The position numbers and the translations under genes are program-made. The notes below the pieces were generated by a model. It had not been told where the DNA came from. It made no database searches and saw only the letters and a list, made by a program, of their open reading frames with translations. Of a stretch of 64,000 nt of DNA, positions 30,999 to 40,500 are shown piece after piece. The DNA is from Cafeteria roenbergensis (Eukaryota; Sar; Bigyra; Bicosoecida; Cafeteriaceae). Position 1 is the first letter of the stretch; every line of letters begins with the position of its first letter. The stretch lies in NCBI GenBank assembly GCA_008330645.1, contig VLTN01000045.1:235602-299601 (forward strand), given 5' to 3'.

Positions 30999-33794
30999 AT
31001 GGCAAGCTCGGCTTCGCACGCGTCAGCCCGGGCCGGAGCGGTGGCGCGGCATTTGGCGACGGTTGACGTGGGGGCGGTCAAGGGAATCCTCCTGACCGAC
31101 GACGGTCTCGCGGCCAGAACGATGAGCAACGAGCGCGCAAAAGGTGGGCCGCAGCACGGGAGCCACAGCCATGCGTGCTGCCAGCCGTGCGCCTGCCGGA
31201 GGGGGTGGGGCGCGGCACAGGCGCGCGCATCGGCGGCGTTGCACTGGCTGCGAGATCGGGCGCAAGGCACGATGCGCCCGTGACCGAGTGCGTCCGCGTC
31301 TGCCTCCAGTCGACACAAGGCCGTGGAAGCCCCATCCCAGTGCTCCGCCTGGCGCGGACACGTTGGATGTGTGGCGCGGCGGCACAAGTCGGAAGGGAGG
31401 CGTGCGGCAAGGAGGAGGGAGGCACCATGCGCGCGCGCGCGCCCCTATCACTTGCGTGCCTGACGCGTCTAGTTGCACGCTGGTTCCCCCGCAGCCTCGT
31501 TCGATGTTCGCGAGATGATGGAGTGCCTGGACGGCGACCCGGCGCTCACAGAGGCCAAGCGCGAGGTGATGGCTGTGCTGGAGGCTGCCCACCTGCCCTC
31601 CGCGACGGCGTCGGAGGCGGTCCTGCGGTGCGACGACGTTCCCGACTGGACGCGGGAGGACGCGCGGCGGCGAGTGATGCAAAAGGTTCGGCGAACCTAC
31701 CGCCTGTTCCTCGAGGCGGGGTCCGACCTGACCAAGCGGAACGCAATCCTCGAGGTGCTGGGACTCGCCGACCCGTCGTGGGCCACTCGCAACGGCGTTC
31801 ACTTTGGCCTCTTCCTCGGCGCCATCACGTCGCAAGGGGACGACGAGCAGCAGGCCGAGTGGGCCCCCCTGGCCCTGACGCTGTCCATCTTCGGCTGCTT
31901 CGCCATGACAGAGATGGGCCACGGGAGCTTTACGCGCGGCGTGGAAACGACGGCCACGTTCCTGCCGGGGGCGGGCGAGGACGGGGACGGCGAGTTCGAG
32001 ATCAACACCCCGACGGTAGCGGCGTCCAAGTGGTGGATCGGGGGCGCGGCGCACACTGCAACGCACGCGGCAGTGTACGCTCGCCTGCTGCTTCCGGCCG
32101 GGCCGAACGCGGCGACGGGAGGCGGCGCTGGCGGCGGCGGCGGGGCGGCCGGCGGGGCGGGTCTCCTCGACTACGGAGTGCACGTGTTCGTGGTGCAGCT
32201 GCGGGAGCCGGAGACCGGGGACCTCATGCCGGGCGTGCGCGCGGGGGACTGCGGCGAGAAGGTGGGCCGCCACGGCATTGACAACGGCTGGCTGCAGTTC
32301 GCGGGCGCGCGCGTGCCTCGCCGGCAGATGCTCATGCGCGTGGCAGCGGTGTCGCCCGAGGGCCACTACTCGCGGCCGGGGTCGGGCCGCGGCGGGGCCG
32401 ACGCTGCGGCCAGCGGCAAGGGCGACAAGCTGGCGTACGGCGCGCTGGTGATGGGGCGCGCCACCATGGTCAAGGACAGCGCCGACTGGCTCAAGCTCGG
32501 CCTCACCATCGCGCTCCGCTACGCGGCCGTGCGCCGCCAGGGCCAGCCGCGCGGCCGCGTCGGGGGGCCCGCGGTGCCTGCGCCGGCCAAGGGCCGCGGC
32601 GTCCCCGTGGCCACGGCAGAGCAGCGGGCCGCGCTGGCGGCGCGGTCGCCCGACGACCCGTACCTGGAGCCGCAGCTGCTCGAGTACAGCACCGTGCGGC
32701 GCCGCCTGCTGCCGCTGTGCGCTGCGGCCGTGGCCCTGCAGGTGACCGGGCAGCGGATGATGCGCATGCACGAGCAGCTGCAGCAGGCCATCGAGGACAC
32801 GGGGGACGTCTCGGACCTGCCCGCCGTGCACGCCGCCAGCGCCGGGCTCAAGGCCTTCTGCACCTGGCTCACCCACGACGCGCTGGAGGTGTGCCGCCAG
32901 CAGCTGGGCGGCCACGGCTACTCGGCGTACAACGCGCTGGGAGCGATGATCAGCGACTTCGCGGTGCAGTGCACCTGGGAGGGCGACAACACCGTCCTCG
33001 CGCTGCAGACGGCGAGGGCCCTGATGGCGGCCGTCGACGGGTCCGCCGGCGGGGACGCGGCCGCCGCGCGGGCGGCCACCAAGCGCGCCGGCGCCGTGTA
33101 CCTGGGGTCGCCGCCCGCCGGCTGCGACGCCGCGACGCAGGAGGCCGTGTCCAGCGCCGGCGCCCTGCAGGCGATGCTGGACGCGGCGGCCGTGCAGGCG
33201 TGCGAGGAGGCGGCCGCCAGGCTGCGGGCCGAGCGGGCGCGGCTGGCCGGGTCGGCGGCTGGCCGGACCGCGATGGGGCCGGGCGTGCCGGAGGCGGTGC
33301 AGTCGCGCGCGTGGGATGCGGCGAGCCCGCTGCTGGTCGAGGCGTCGCGGGCCCACGTGTGGCGCACCGTGTTCGAGTGGGCCTGCCGGGCCGCCGACGA
33401 GCGCGAGGCCGCGGAGGGCCGAGGGGAGGGCGGCGGGGCGGCCTCCGGCGTGGCCTGCACGCTGCGGCGCCTCGTAGCCCTCTTTGGGGTGTGGCGCGCG
33501 CGCGCCGCCATGGCCCCGCTCCTGCGCCGCGGGCACCTCTCGGCCCAGCAGGCGGCCTGGCTGGAGGCGGAGGAGGAGCGCCTGTGCGACGCCCTCAGAC
33601 CCGACGCAGTGGCCATGACGGACGCATTCGGGTACAGCGACGCGGTGGTGAAGGCGCCGTTCGGCCGCGCAGACGGCGACATCTATTCAGCATACATGCG
33701 GCGCGTGGCAGCGGCGCCCGGCGCCACAGACAAGCCCGCCTATCGCGACGCGGAAATCGTCCCCCTCATCGAGGGCCGCGACCTGGAGACCTGA
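30999..33794 (+). CDS. Peroxisomal acyl-CoA oxidase with PTS2-like N-terminus
   Basis: Catalyses the first, H2O2-producing step of peroxisomal fatty acid beta-oxidation. Exons 30999-31143 and 31495-33794 join in phase 1 (donor GTGGGC, acceptor CCCCGCAG) into 814 residues. Splicing creates ERAKASFDVREMMECLDGD, the normal family start. The flavin/substrate block FAMTEMGHGSFTRGVETTA, the catalytic Glu544 in TWEGDNTVLALQTAR and the C-terminal DAFGYSDAVVKAPFGRADGDIY are all present. Residues 11-19 read RAGAVARHL, an R-A-x5-H-L form of the PTS2 import signal. The C-terminus (DLET) is not a PTS1, so import would rely on PTS2. An alternative start at the second Met (31122) would remove it. Two Gly/Ala-rich insertions lengthen the protein. 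Confidence 0.93.
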
Positions 33795-33808
33795 GGGGCC
33801 GAGGGCGC

Positions 33809-33968
33809 AGCCACGGGCAGCCCGCCTGTCGGGCCAGCGCAGCCGCGGGCAGCCCGCCTGTCAGGCCAGCGCAGCCGCGGGCAGCCCGCCTGTCGGGCCA
33901 GCGCAGCCGCGGGCAGCCCGCCTGTCGGGCCAGCGCAGCCGCGGGCAGCCCGCCTGTCGGGCCGGCGA
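33809..33968. repeat. 32-bp tandem repeat, five copies, just after the acyl-CoA oxidase stop
   Basis: Copies begin at 33809, 33841, 33873, 33905 and 33937. The unit starts agccgcgggcagcccgcctg and ends ...tcgggccagcgc, with only one or two changes between copies. Each unit contains GCCCG-CCTGT-CGGGC, able to form a small hairpin. The block sits between two convergent genes and begins 15 bp after the stop codon. Confidence 0.93.
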
Positions 33969-34141
33969 GTGGTGGAGGCTTTGCGCTGTCGTGAGCTGCT
34001 GCGCCCCTCTAACGTATCGTCACTCGTATGTTTCGTCGCCGCGGGGGCTGCGCGCACAAGGCAGCGCGCCGCTCGTTTCAGGCATCCCCCCTCCCCAGGG
34101 CGTGCGCCGGTCACTCACCAAGCCGGCAAGCGCGCCTGCAA
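33969..34141. other. Short convergent intergenic segment
   Basis: These 173 bp between the 32-bp repeat and the MAT1 stop codon show nothing but a lower-GC patch around 34005-34030. They probably hold the 3' ends of both genes. Confidence 0.5.
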
Positions 34142-35236
34142 TCACGGGGCGCCAGCAGCAGCGGCCCTGGCCGCAGCAGCGAAGCCCCGCGCCCGCCTCG
34201 CTGCCTCCCCGCCGAACATTGAAACGCGGTCGCCGGGCGCGGCTTGTCCGGAGGGCGGCATGACGAACAGCGAGGCCATCGCGGCCGCCTCCCCCGCCGC
34301 CTCCGCCCGGGACCGCACCCCGGCGACACCGCGCCACGCCGCGGCCTCGGCCTTGCGTGCGTCGTGGGTGCGCGCCGGGGCGTGCCCGCGGTCAGTGGGG
34401 CGGGGCGGGGGCACCCAGGGCATTGCCGGGCGCCGCATGCGCGCGGCCGACGCTGTGGCGCTGCTCACGCCCGCCAGGGCACTGGCGGAGCCCCCTCCAG
34501 CAACCCCGGCGGCGCCCGTCAGGCCCGGCAGCCTCCTCCTCTTGCCGCTGGCAGCAGCTGCAGCGGCCGCGTCCTCCTCGTCGTCGTCGCGGCCGAGGCT
34601 CTCGTCGCCCGTGGCGCGAGCCAGCTCCCTCGCCCGCTTGGCCCTGGCCCGCGCAGTCGCCGCGCGCTCCGCCTCCGCCTCGGCTTGCGCCGCCTCGGCC
34701 GCCGCTCGCTCGTCCTCCTCCAGCGCCGCCTTTGCGCTCTCTGCCGCCTGCCGCTGCGCCGCTGCCGCGCGCTTCACCTCGCGGTCTGCAGACGCCTCAA
34801 GGGCCTTGAGCTCGCGGGCGGCGAGCTCGGCCACCGTGATGGTCTGGCCAGGCGCCATCGCGCGGTCCAGCAGCCGCATCACCAGCTCCTCCGCCTGCTC
34901 GCAATACGCGGCATACGCGGCCTCTGCCTCCTGCGGAGTGGCCGCTCGAAAGTCTGAGAGGGTCTTGGGCATCGCCTGCCGGACCCGGCTACGCGCCATA
35001 GCCTCCCGCTGCATGGCCTTGACCTCCGCGGCCTCGGCCTCGAGCGCCTCGGCTGGGCGAAAGCGCGCCCTGCAGTCAGGAACGGCGCACTCGCCGATGC
35101 CCCTCCCTTCCGATGCGCGCTTCCGCGTGCATCTGCCGCAAAGCGTGTGCTCGCAAGGCAACACGAGGACGCGGGCGTCCGCATCCAGGTTGTCCCCGAT
35201 GCGGCTGATGCACGCAGGGTCGCAGCACTGCGCCAT
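34142..35236 (-). CDS. MNAT1: MAT1-like subunit of TFIIH / CDK-activating kinase
   Basis: MAT1 assembles CDK7-cyclin H and links it to the TFIIH core in the nucleus. The 364-residue frame starts MAQCCDPAC at ATG 35236. Residues ~4-60 form a C3HC4 RING: Cys pair at the start, PCEHTLCGRC in the middle and CAVPDC at the end; the outer pairs are spaced more widely than in human MAT1. Next comes the family's helical segment (MPKTLSDFRAATPQEAEAAYAAYCEQAEELV, shown to its first part only), corresponding to the FPSLREYNDFLE region. A long Ala/Glu/Arg coiled coil follows, then a disordered Pro/Gly tail with an acidic patch (DDDEED). The gene is intronless and divergent from NDUFAF5. RING plus coiled coil supports the call, but another RING protein is possible. 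Confidence 0.72.
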   Translation of the reverse strand: MAQCCDPACISRIGDNLDADARVLVLPCEHTLCGRCTRKRASEGRGIGECAVPDCRARFRPAEALEAEAAEVKAMQREAMARSRVRQAMPKTLSDFRAATPQEAEAAYAAYCEQAEELVMRLLDRAMAPGQTITVAELAARELKALEASADREVKRAAAAQRQAAESAKAALEEDERAAAEAAQAEAEAERAATARARAKRARELARATGDESLGRDDDEEDAAAAAAASGKRRRLPGLTGAAGVAGGGSASALAGVSSATASAARMRRPAMPWVPPPRPTDRGHAPARTHDARKAEAAAWRGVAGVRSRAEAAGEAAAMASLFVMPPSGQAAPGDRVSMFGGEAARRARGFAAAARAAAAGAP

Positions 35237-35459
35237 CCCGCCCGGCCTCGAGAAGCGCGGGCCGCCCGCTTTGCAGACCCCCGACGGTGCGCTTCGCGCA
35301 GGCGCGCTGATGGAGCTGTTCGGTGGCCGCCAAGGGCGGCGCGGGTCGGTGGCCGCTCGGCAGCCCGCGCTCTGCTCGGCGACGACGACGGCGCCCAGCC
35401 GAGCTCACTTGCGACGGGCTTGCCGAGCCCGAGCACCGGCGCACCCGCTAGGTTGCGGA
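35237..35459. promoter_or_regulatory. Divergent promoter region (MAT1 / NDUFAF5)
   Basis: These 223 bp lie between divergent start codons. No specific element recognised. Confidence 0.45.
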
Positions 35460-37098
35460 ATGCTGGGACGTGTCGCGCACGGACGCCGTGCGCTGCCTCG
35501 CGCCCTTGAGGCATCCTCGGGCGCTCGACACCTTGCCGCGGCGCCTCGCGCCGTTTTCAACCGCAGTGAGCGCGGCCGCGCGCCTGCGCCCAGCGCAACA
35601 GCAGCTTCGGGGATGCATCGCCATGCGCCACGGCAGACGAGGGGCCGGCATGCGGTTTTGGGGGGGAGCATGATGCTGGCAGGCCAGGCGCGCTACCGCT
35701 GCGACGCTGCGATGGCGGCGTGCCAGTGCCTTGCTTGCTTCACCCCCCCCACCGAGGCGCGCAGAATGGAAGCGTGCGCAGCGGGAGCGAGCTGCGGCTG
35801 CCGCGGGGTGGTCCGGTGCAGACTACCTGCGAGAGGCCATGGCCCAGCAGCTGCTCGACCGGCTGGGCGAGGTGCGGACGCCCTGCCCCGTCGTGGCCGA
35901 GATCGGCTGCGGGACTGGGTCATTGCTGAACCTGTGGCGCGGCGAGGGGGGGGCCTCGACCTGGATTCAGATGGACGTCTCATCGGCTGCGCTGCGACGC
36001 GCGGCGTCGCGGCAGGAGGTCTCGGCGGCGGCCGCTGCGAGCGGGGCCGAGGCTGGCGCCGCGGACGGCAGCGCAGCGGACAGCGATGACGACGAGGATG
36101 AGGACGACGACGAGGAGCTGCTTGCCCTGATGGAGGCCGGCAGAGACGGCTCGCCCGGGGCCCGCGGCGGCGCGGCCGGCCCCTCCGTGGTGCGCGTGGT
36201 TGCGGACCCCGAGTCCCTGCCCTTGCGTCCGCACTCCGTCGACGCTGTGGTGTCGGTGCTGGACCTTCACTGGGCAAACGACGTTGAGGGCGTGCTGCGG
36301 CAGGTTCGCCGCGCGCTCAAACCCGACGGGCTGTTCCTTGCCGTGCTGCTGGGCGGCGAAACCGGCCACGAGCTGACGTCCTCGCTGGTGGCGGCAGAGC
36401 TGGAGCGTCAGGGCGGCGTCGGAACCCGCGCGAGCCCGATGATGCACGTGGCGGACGCCGGTGCGTTGCTCTCCGCAGCCGGTTTCGCCATGCCCGCCGT
36501 GGACACCGGTTTCATCCAGGTGGAGTACGATAACGCCGCCGCGGCCATGGACGCCCTCAGCGCCATGGGCGAGTCGGCGGCCCCGGCGGGGCAGGAGGGC
36601 CCCTCGCTCGGCGCGGGGGGGGGGCGGGACGCGCTGCTCGCGGCCGCTGCAGTGATGCAGTGGCGGCACGGCGACACGGCCATGACGCTGGAGGAGGCGG
36701 CCGAGGGGGCTGCGGACCCACGCACACGGCAGCCGGAGGGCCGCGGCGGGCGCGGCGCCGGCGAGAGCGGGGGGGACCCCGCTGCTGACGCCGACGCGCT
36801 TCGCAGGATGGAGGGCGGCGTGCCGGTCACGTTCCAGACTGTGTGGATGGTGGGCTTTGCGCCGGCGCAGTCGCAGCCGCAGCCCATCGAGCGCGGGTCA
36901 GTTCCCCATGGCTTCCGGATCGGCGGAGGCGACACCGCCGACGACACAGAGGCAAGCGCAGCGGCTCAGGCCGCCGACGACGGCGCGGGCGGCGGGGAGG
37001 TCGCTCCCCCGGCCGGTGCCTCGCCCGCGTACCCTGGCCTTGGGGACGTGGTGGATGCGGACGACGACGGCAGCGCCCCGTCTCGAGGCCGCAGGTGA
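35460..37098 (+). CDS. NDUFAF5: NDUFAF5, complex I assembly factor (SAM-fold arginine hydroxylase)
   Basis: In humans this matrix protein hydroxylates an arginine of NDUFS7 during complex I assembly. Exons 35460-35565 and 35765-37098 join in phase 1 into 479 residues. Exon 1 is a typical mitochondrial presequence (Arg/Ala/Leu/Ser, no acids until Glu17). The splice rebuilds VFNRKWKRAQRERAA, the conserved family start. The SAM-fold motif EIGCGTG is at 81-87, LHWANDVEGVLRQVRRALKPDGLF at about 203-226, and LLGGETGHEL, TGFIQVEYDN, MGES and VPVTFQTVWMVGF follow in family order. Unusual features are an acidic insert (DDDEDEDDDEE, about 143-153) between strands of the fold, a Gly-rich insert near 290-350, and a C-terminal extension of ~75 residues after the family end. 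Donor GTGAGC. Confidence 0.9.
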
Positions 37099-37591
37099 GC
37101 GCGGCACCAGGGAACCCGAGCAGGAGCGCGGCGGCTGAATGACGCGAGCGCCTGCCGAGCGTGCGAACCTTCGTGCGGGCGGAGCTGGCAGCCGGACGAG
37201 CAGAGGGGGGCGGGTCCCGGGTTCCGGGCAGCCGGCCGCCGAGCGGCATTGGGCGGGCGGGCGGGCGGACGGCTCTTGCGCGCTGCTGCGAGCAAATTGG
37301 CCTCGCTTGTGGTTGTTGTCTCGCCTGGGCAGGCACCGCCGCGCCGCCTGCCACTCGCTTCCCGCACAGCGGGCCTCACCTGCACGCTCGCCACCACACG
37401 GCAGGCGCGCGCCTGTCGGTGGCTCGGGCACGGCCCCGGGGCCCACACGAAAGGAAACAAGCGCGCTGGCAGGCGGCCAGCCACGCGGAGCCAGGTCTTG
37501 AGTGCCGTGCAGAGTTGCAGCAACTCCAGCAGCAAAGCGAGCTCTCGAGCGGACCACTCCGCCTGCTGCCCATTCGCGGGCCGGCGCTGGG
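37099..37591. other. Intergenic region upstream of the HAD gene
   Basis: These 493 bp between two same-strand genes hold no recognisable coding sequence. The downstream frame is open back to about 37502 without an ATG. Probably the 3' end of NDUFAF5 and the promoter of the next gene. Confidence 0.45.
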
Positions 37592-40500
37592 ATGGCGGCC
37601 CGCAGTTCCCAGCGTACAATGTTTTGGGCGAACCTCGCGGGGGTGCCTCGGCCAACCATGGAGCGCCTTGACGCAGTCCTCCTGGAGGCAGGTGCGCCGG
37701 CGCTGCTGGACGATCTGCGTCGTGAGCCCCTCGCTGCAGCCCAAGGCGGGCCGCGCGAGCCCGCTGCTGGGCCGGGCACGGACGGCAGCGAGTGCTCTAG
37801 TGGGTGTGGATCGGTGCGCGGGCGGTCGGCCTCGGCAAGCTCCCAGGCGACAGCGAGCGGCGACGCCGGCCGCAAAGGGGGGCGCGCGGCAGGCCCGACC
37901 GAGACTGCGGCCGCGCTTGGGCTTCCACTGGCAATGGTGAAGCGGATCAAGCTTGCGGCAACTCGCCTGTCAGCAGCTTCGGTTGAGACGCACCGGGCGA
38001 ACCCGGCAGCGCGGCTGGAAGCGCCGCTGCGAGCGCGAGCCGTGAACCGCGCTGCTGCGGCCGTCTTGTCCGGCGTGTGGAGGAGCGGGCTCGTGCCACA
38101 TTCGGCGCTTTGCGAGAGTTTGTGGCTGCCCCAGCTGACCTGTCTGCTGCTGGCGCACCTGACGCCTCGGCAGGCCGCAAGCGCCATCGTCGCCCTCTGG
38201 CGGCGAGCCCAGCGCGGGGACGTGCCTGTTGCGTGGACGTCGTCTGCGGCCACTGCCTACTGCGTGGCTGCGTGCGAGCTGCTGCTGGTGCGCTGCCCTG
38301 CCGCGTTGCGCGCCCTGGACGCCTGTGGCCTCGGAGGACCCTCCGCCGCGGCGCTCTGCCTGGAGCGGCTGCTGGTGGGGATCCTTCCTCTCCCAGCCTG
38401 CTTCGCGCTGGTGGACCGCATGCTGGACGAGGGCGTGGCGCCCGTGGCGGAGGCGTTCGTGGCGGTTGCGCAGAGGACGGAGGCCCGAGTGGCCGCCGCG
38501 GCGGGGGCGAGGGCGGGGGCGGGGGCGGCCCCTGGCGCAGCCCCTGTGGCTGCCACGCTGCCGGGCTCTTCCGGGGCAGGCCCCGCGGCTGCCTGGGCAG
38601 CCTTCACCGCTGGGGCCCGCTACGCGACGTCGGCTGGGGCCAGGCTCGACATCGGGTCCAGCCGGCGCCTGCGCCAGCTGCGAGCCACGCCGCATGCTGC
38701 AGTCGCTGCCGAACCAGCGGCAGATGGCGCCGCGGAGGCAGCCTTCTCGCCGCCAGTGTCGATCGACGCGTCTGTAGTAGCTGCATCGGCGGCCGGCCTG
38801 GCGCCCGCCGATGCACCGGCGGCCGGCCCGGCGCCGGCTGAACCCAGCGCCACAGCGGCATCGCCAACGCCAGCGCAGGCAAGAGCAGAGGCGGGGCCGG
38901 CGCCAGCGCAGGCAAGAGCAGAGGCGGGGCCGGCGCCAGCGCAGGCAAGAGCAGAGGCGGGGCCGGCGCCAGCGCAGGCAAGAGCAGAGGCGGGGCCGGC
39001 GCCAGCGCTCGTGCCCGCGGAGGCTGCGGCGGTGAAGCTGGTTGCCGGGACGGCTCGGCCGTGGCTGTGGCGCGTCCTGGCTCGATGCATGGCCAAGACG
39101 GCGCTGTGGGGTCGGCTGACCTGCGCGCCGCTGGCCCGGCCGCAGCGCCGCCGCGGCGCGCGGAGCCTGCTGCCCCCAGACTTCCCGGGCGCTGGCTCCG
39201 TGGCACAGGCCGCCTGCCCGCAGTGGCTGTCCGACGGCGGATGGGCGGTGCCAGCCCTCAGCAGCTACGCGTGGGTCGGATTCGACGCGGACTTCACGCT
39301 GCTGCACTATGCTCGGGACCGTCTGGACGCGCTGGTGCTGTCCGCCGCCGTGGACTGGCTGCGCGCCCCGCTGCGGGGCCAGGCCGCCCGCGCCTCTGAG
39401 GCACCCGCCAGCGGGGCGCCACCCTGCCCGCCCGCCGCCGCCTCCCGCCCGGCCCCGCTGAGCGCCAGCTGGATGGCCGAGCGACTTGTTGGCAGAGCCG
39501 TCCCTGCCGCGCACCTGGCCCGCTGCGGCACGGTGATCGACCGGGAGCTGGGCAACATCCTCCGTCTCTCAGCGGCGGGAGAGGTGATTGCCGCATGGCA
39601 CGGCTCGGCGCGGATGGGCCCAGACGACGTGGCTCGCGACTACGGACCGGGGTCGCTTGCGCGCGCCGCCGGAGGCCCCGTTCACGGCGCAGGCGCCGAC
39701 GCTAGGAGCAGGGCCGCAGCCGCTCTGGCGGGCAGCGACGCCCTCTCCGGCGCCAGCGCGGCGGCCGGCGCGGCGGCCAGCGCGGCGGCCGGCGCAGCGT
39801 GCGCTGGCGGCCGCTCGTCTTCTGCTTCCGCAGCAGACGCCGCCGCGCCGTCCCGCCGCCTGGCGGGCAGCGTCGCCCCCACGGCACCCGCCGGAGTGGC
39901 AGCCGGGCTAAGGATCTCCCCGGGATGGTCTCCCGCGCCGGGGAAGTGGGCGCTGCCACCGGCTCTGCCAAACCCCGGCACGGAAAGCCCAGTGGCCGCC
40001 AGAGGACCTGAGGGCGTGACCTCAGAGGAGCGGCCTGCGGCTTCGTCCCCTGCGTCGGCCGCACACGCCAGGCCCGGCGCGGGCTCTCGCTCTCCGCCTG
40101 CGGGGCGCGCCCGGCCGGTACTCTCGGTCCTGCACACGGGGTTCGAGGCGCCGGTGGCGGCAGTGTTCGCCATGCTCGTAGACCAGGCGGACGCCGGAAT
40201 GGGCTCCGAGTGGGCCGCCGCGACGCGCGCGCGGATCGTGTCGGCGCGCAGGGCGGCGCGGTGGGGCGGCTTCGCCGCGCTGCGGCGCCTGCCCAGCAGC
40301 ACCAGCCCTTGCAGCGGCGGGGTCGTCGCCAGTGCTGGGGACGAAGCGAGCGCGGGGGGCGGCGCGGCGCAACCGTCCTCGTACCAGCAGGTGGCCGACC
40401 TGGCCTCGTCGTCGGTGCAAGCCTTCTTCGGGGCGGAGGGCGGATTCGCCCGGGTACGGGCCGGTCCGGCCGCGTCAGGGGCCCTCGAGCACGTTGCAGG

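Noticed and set aside
31023-33536. 837-codon minus-strand frame
   Set aside because: Antisense shadow of acyl-CoA oxidase, Arg/His-rich without domains.
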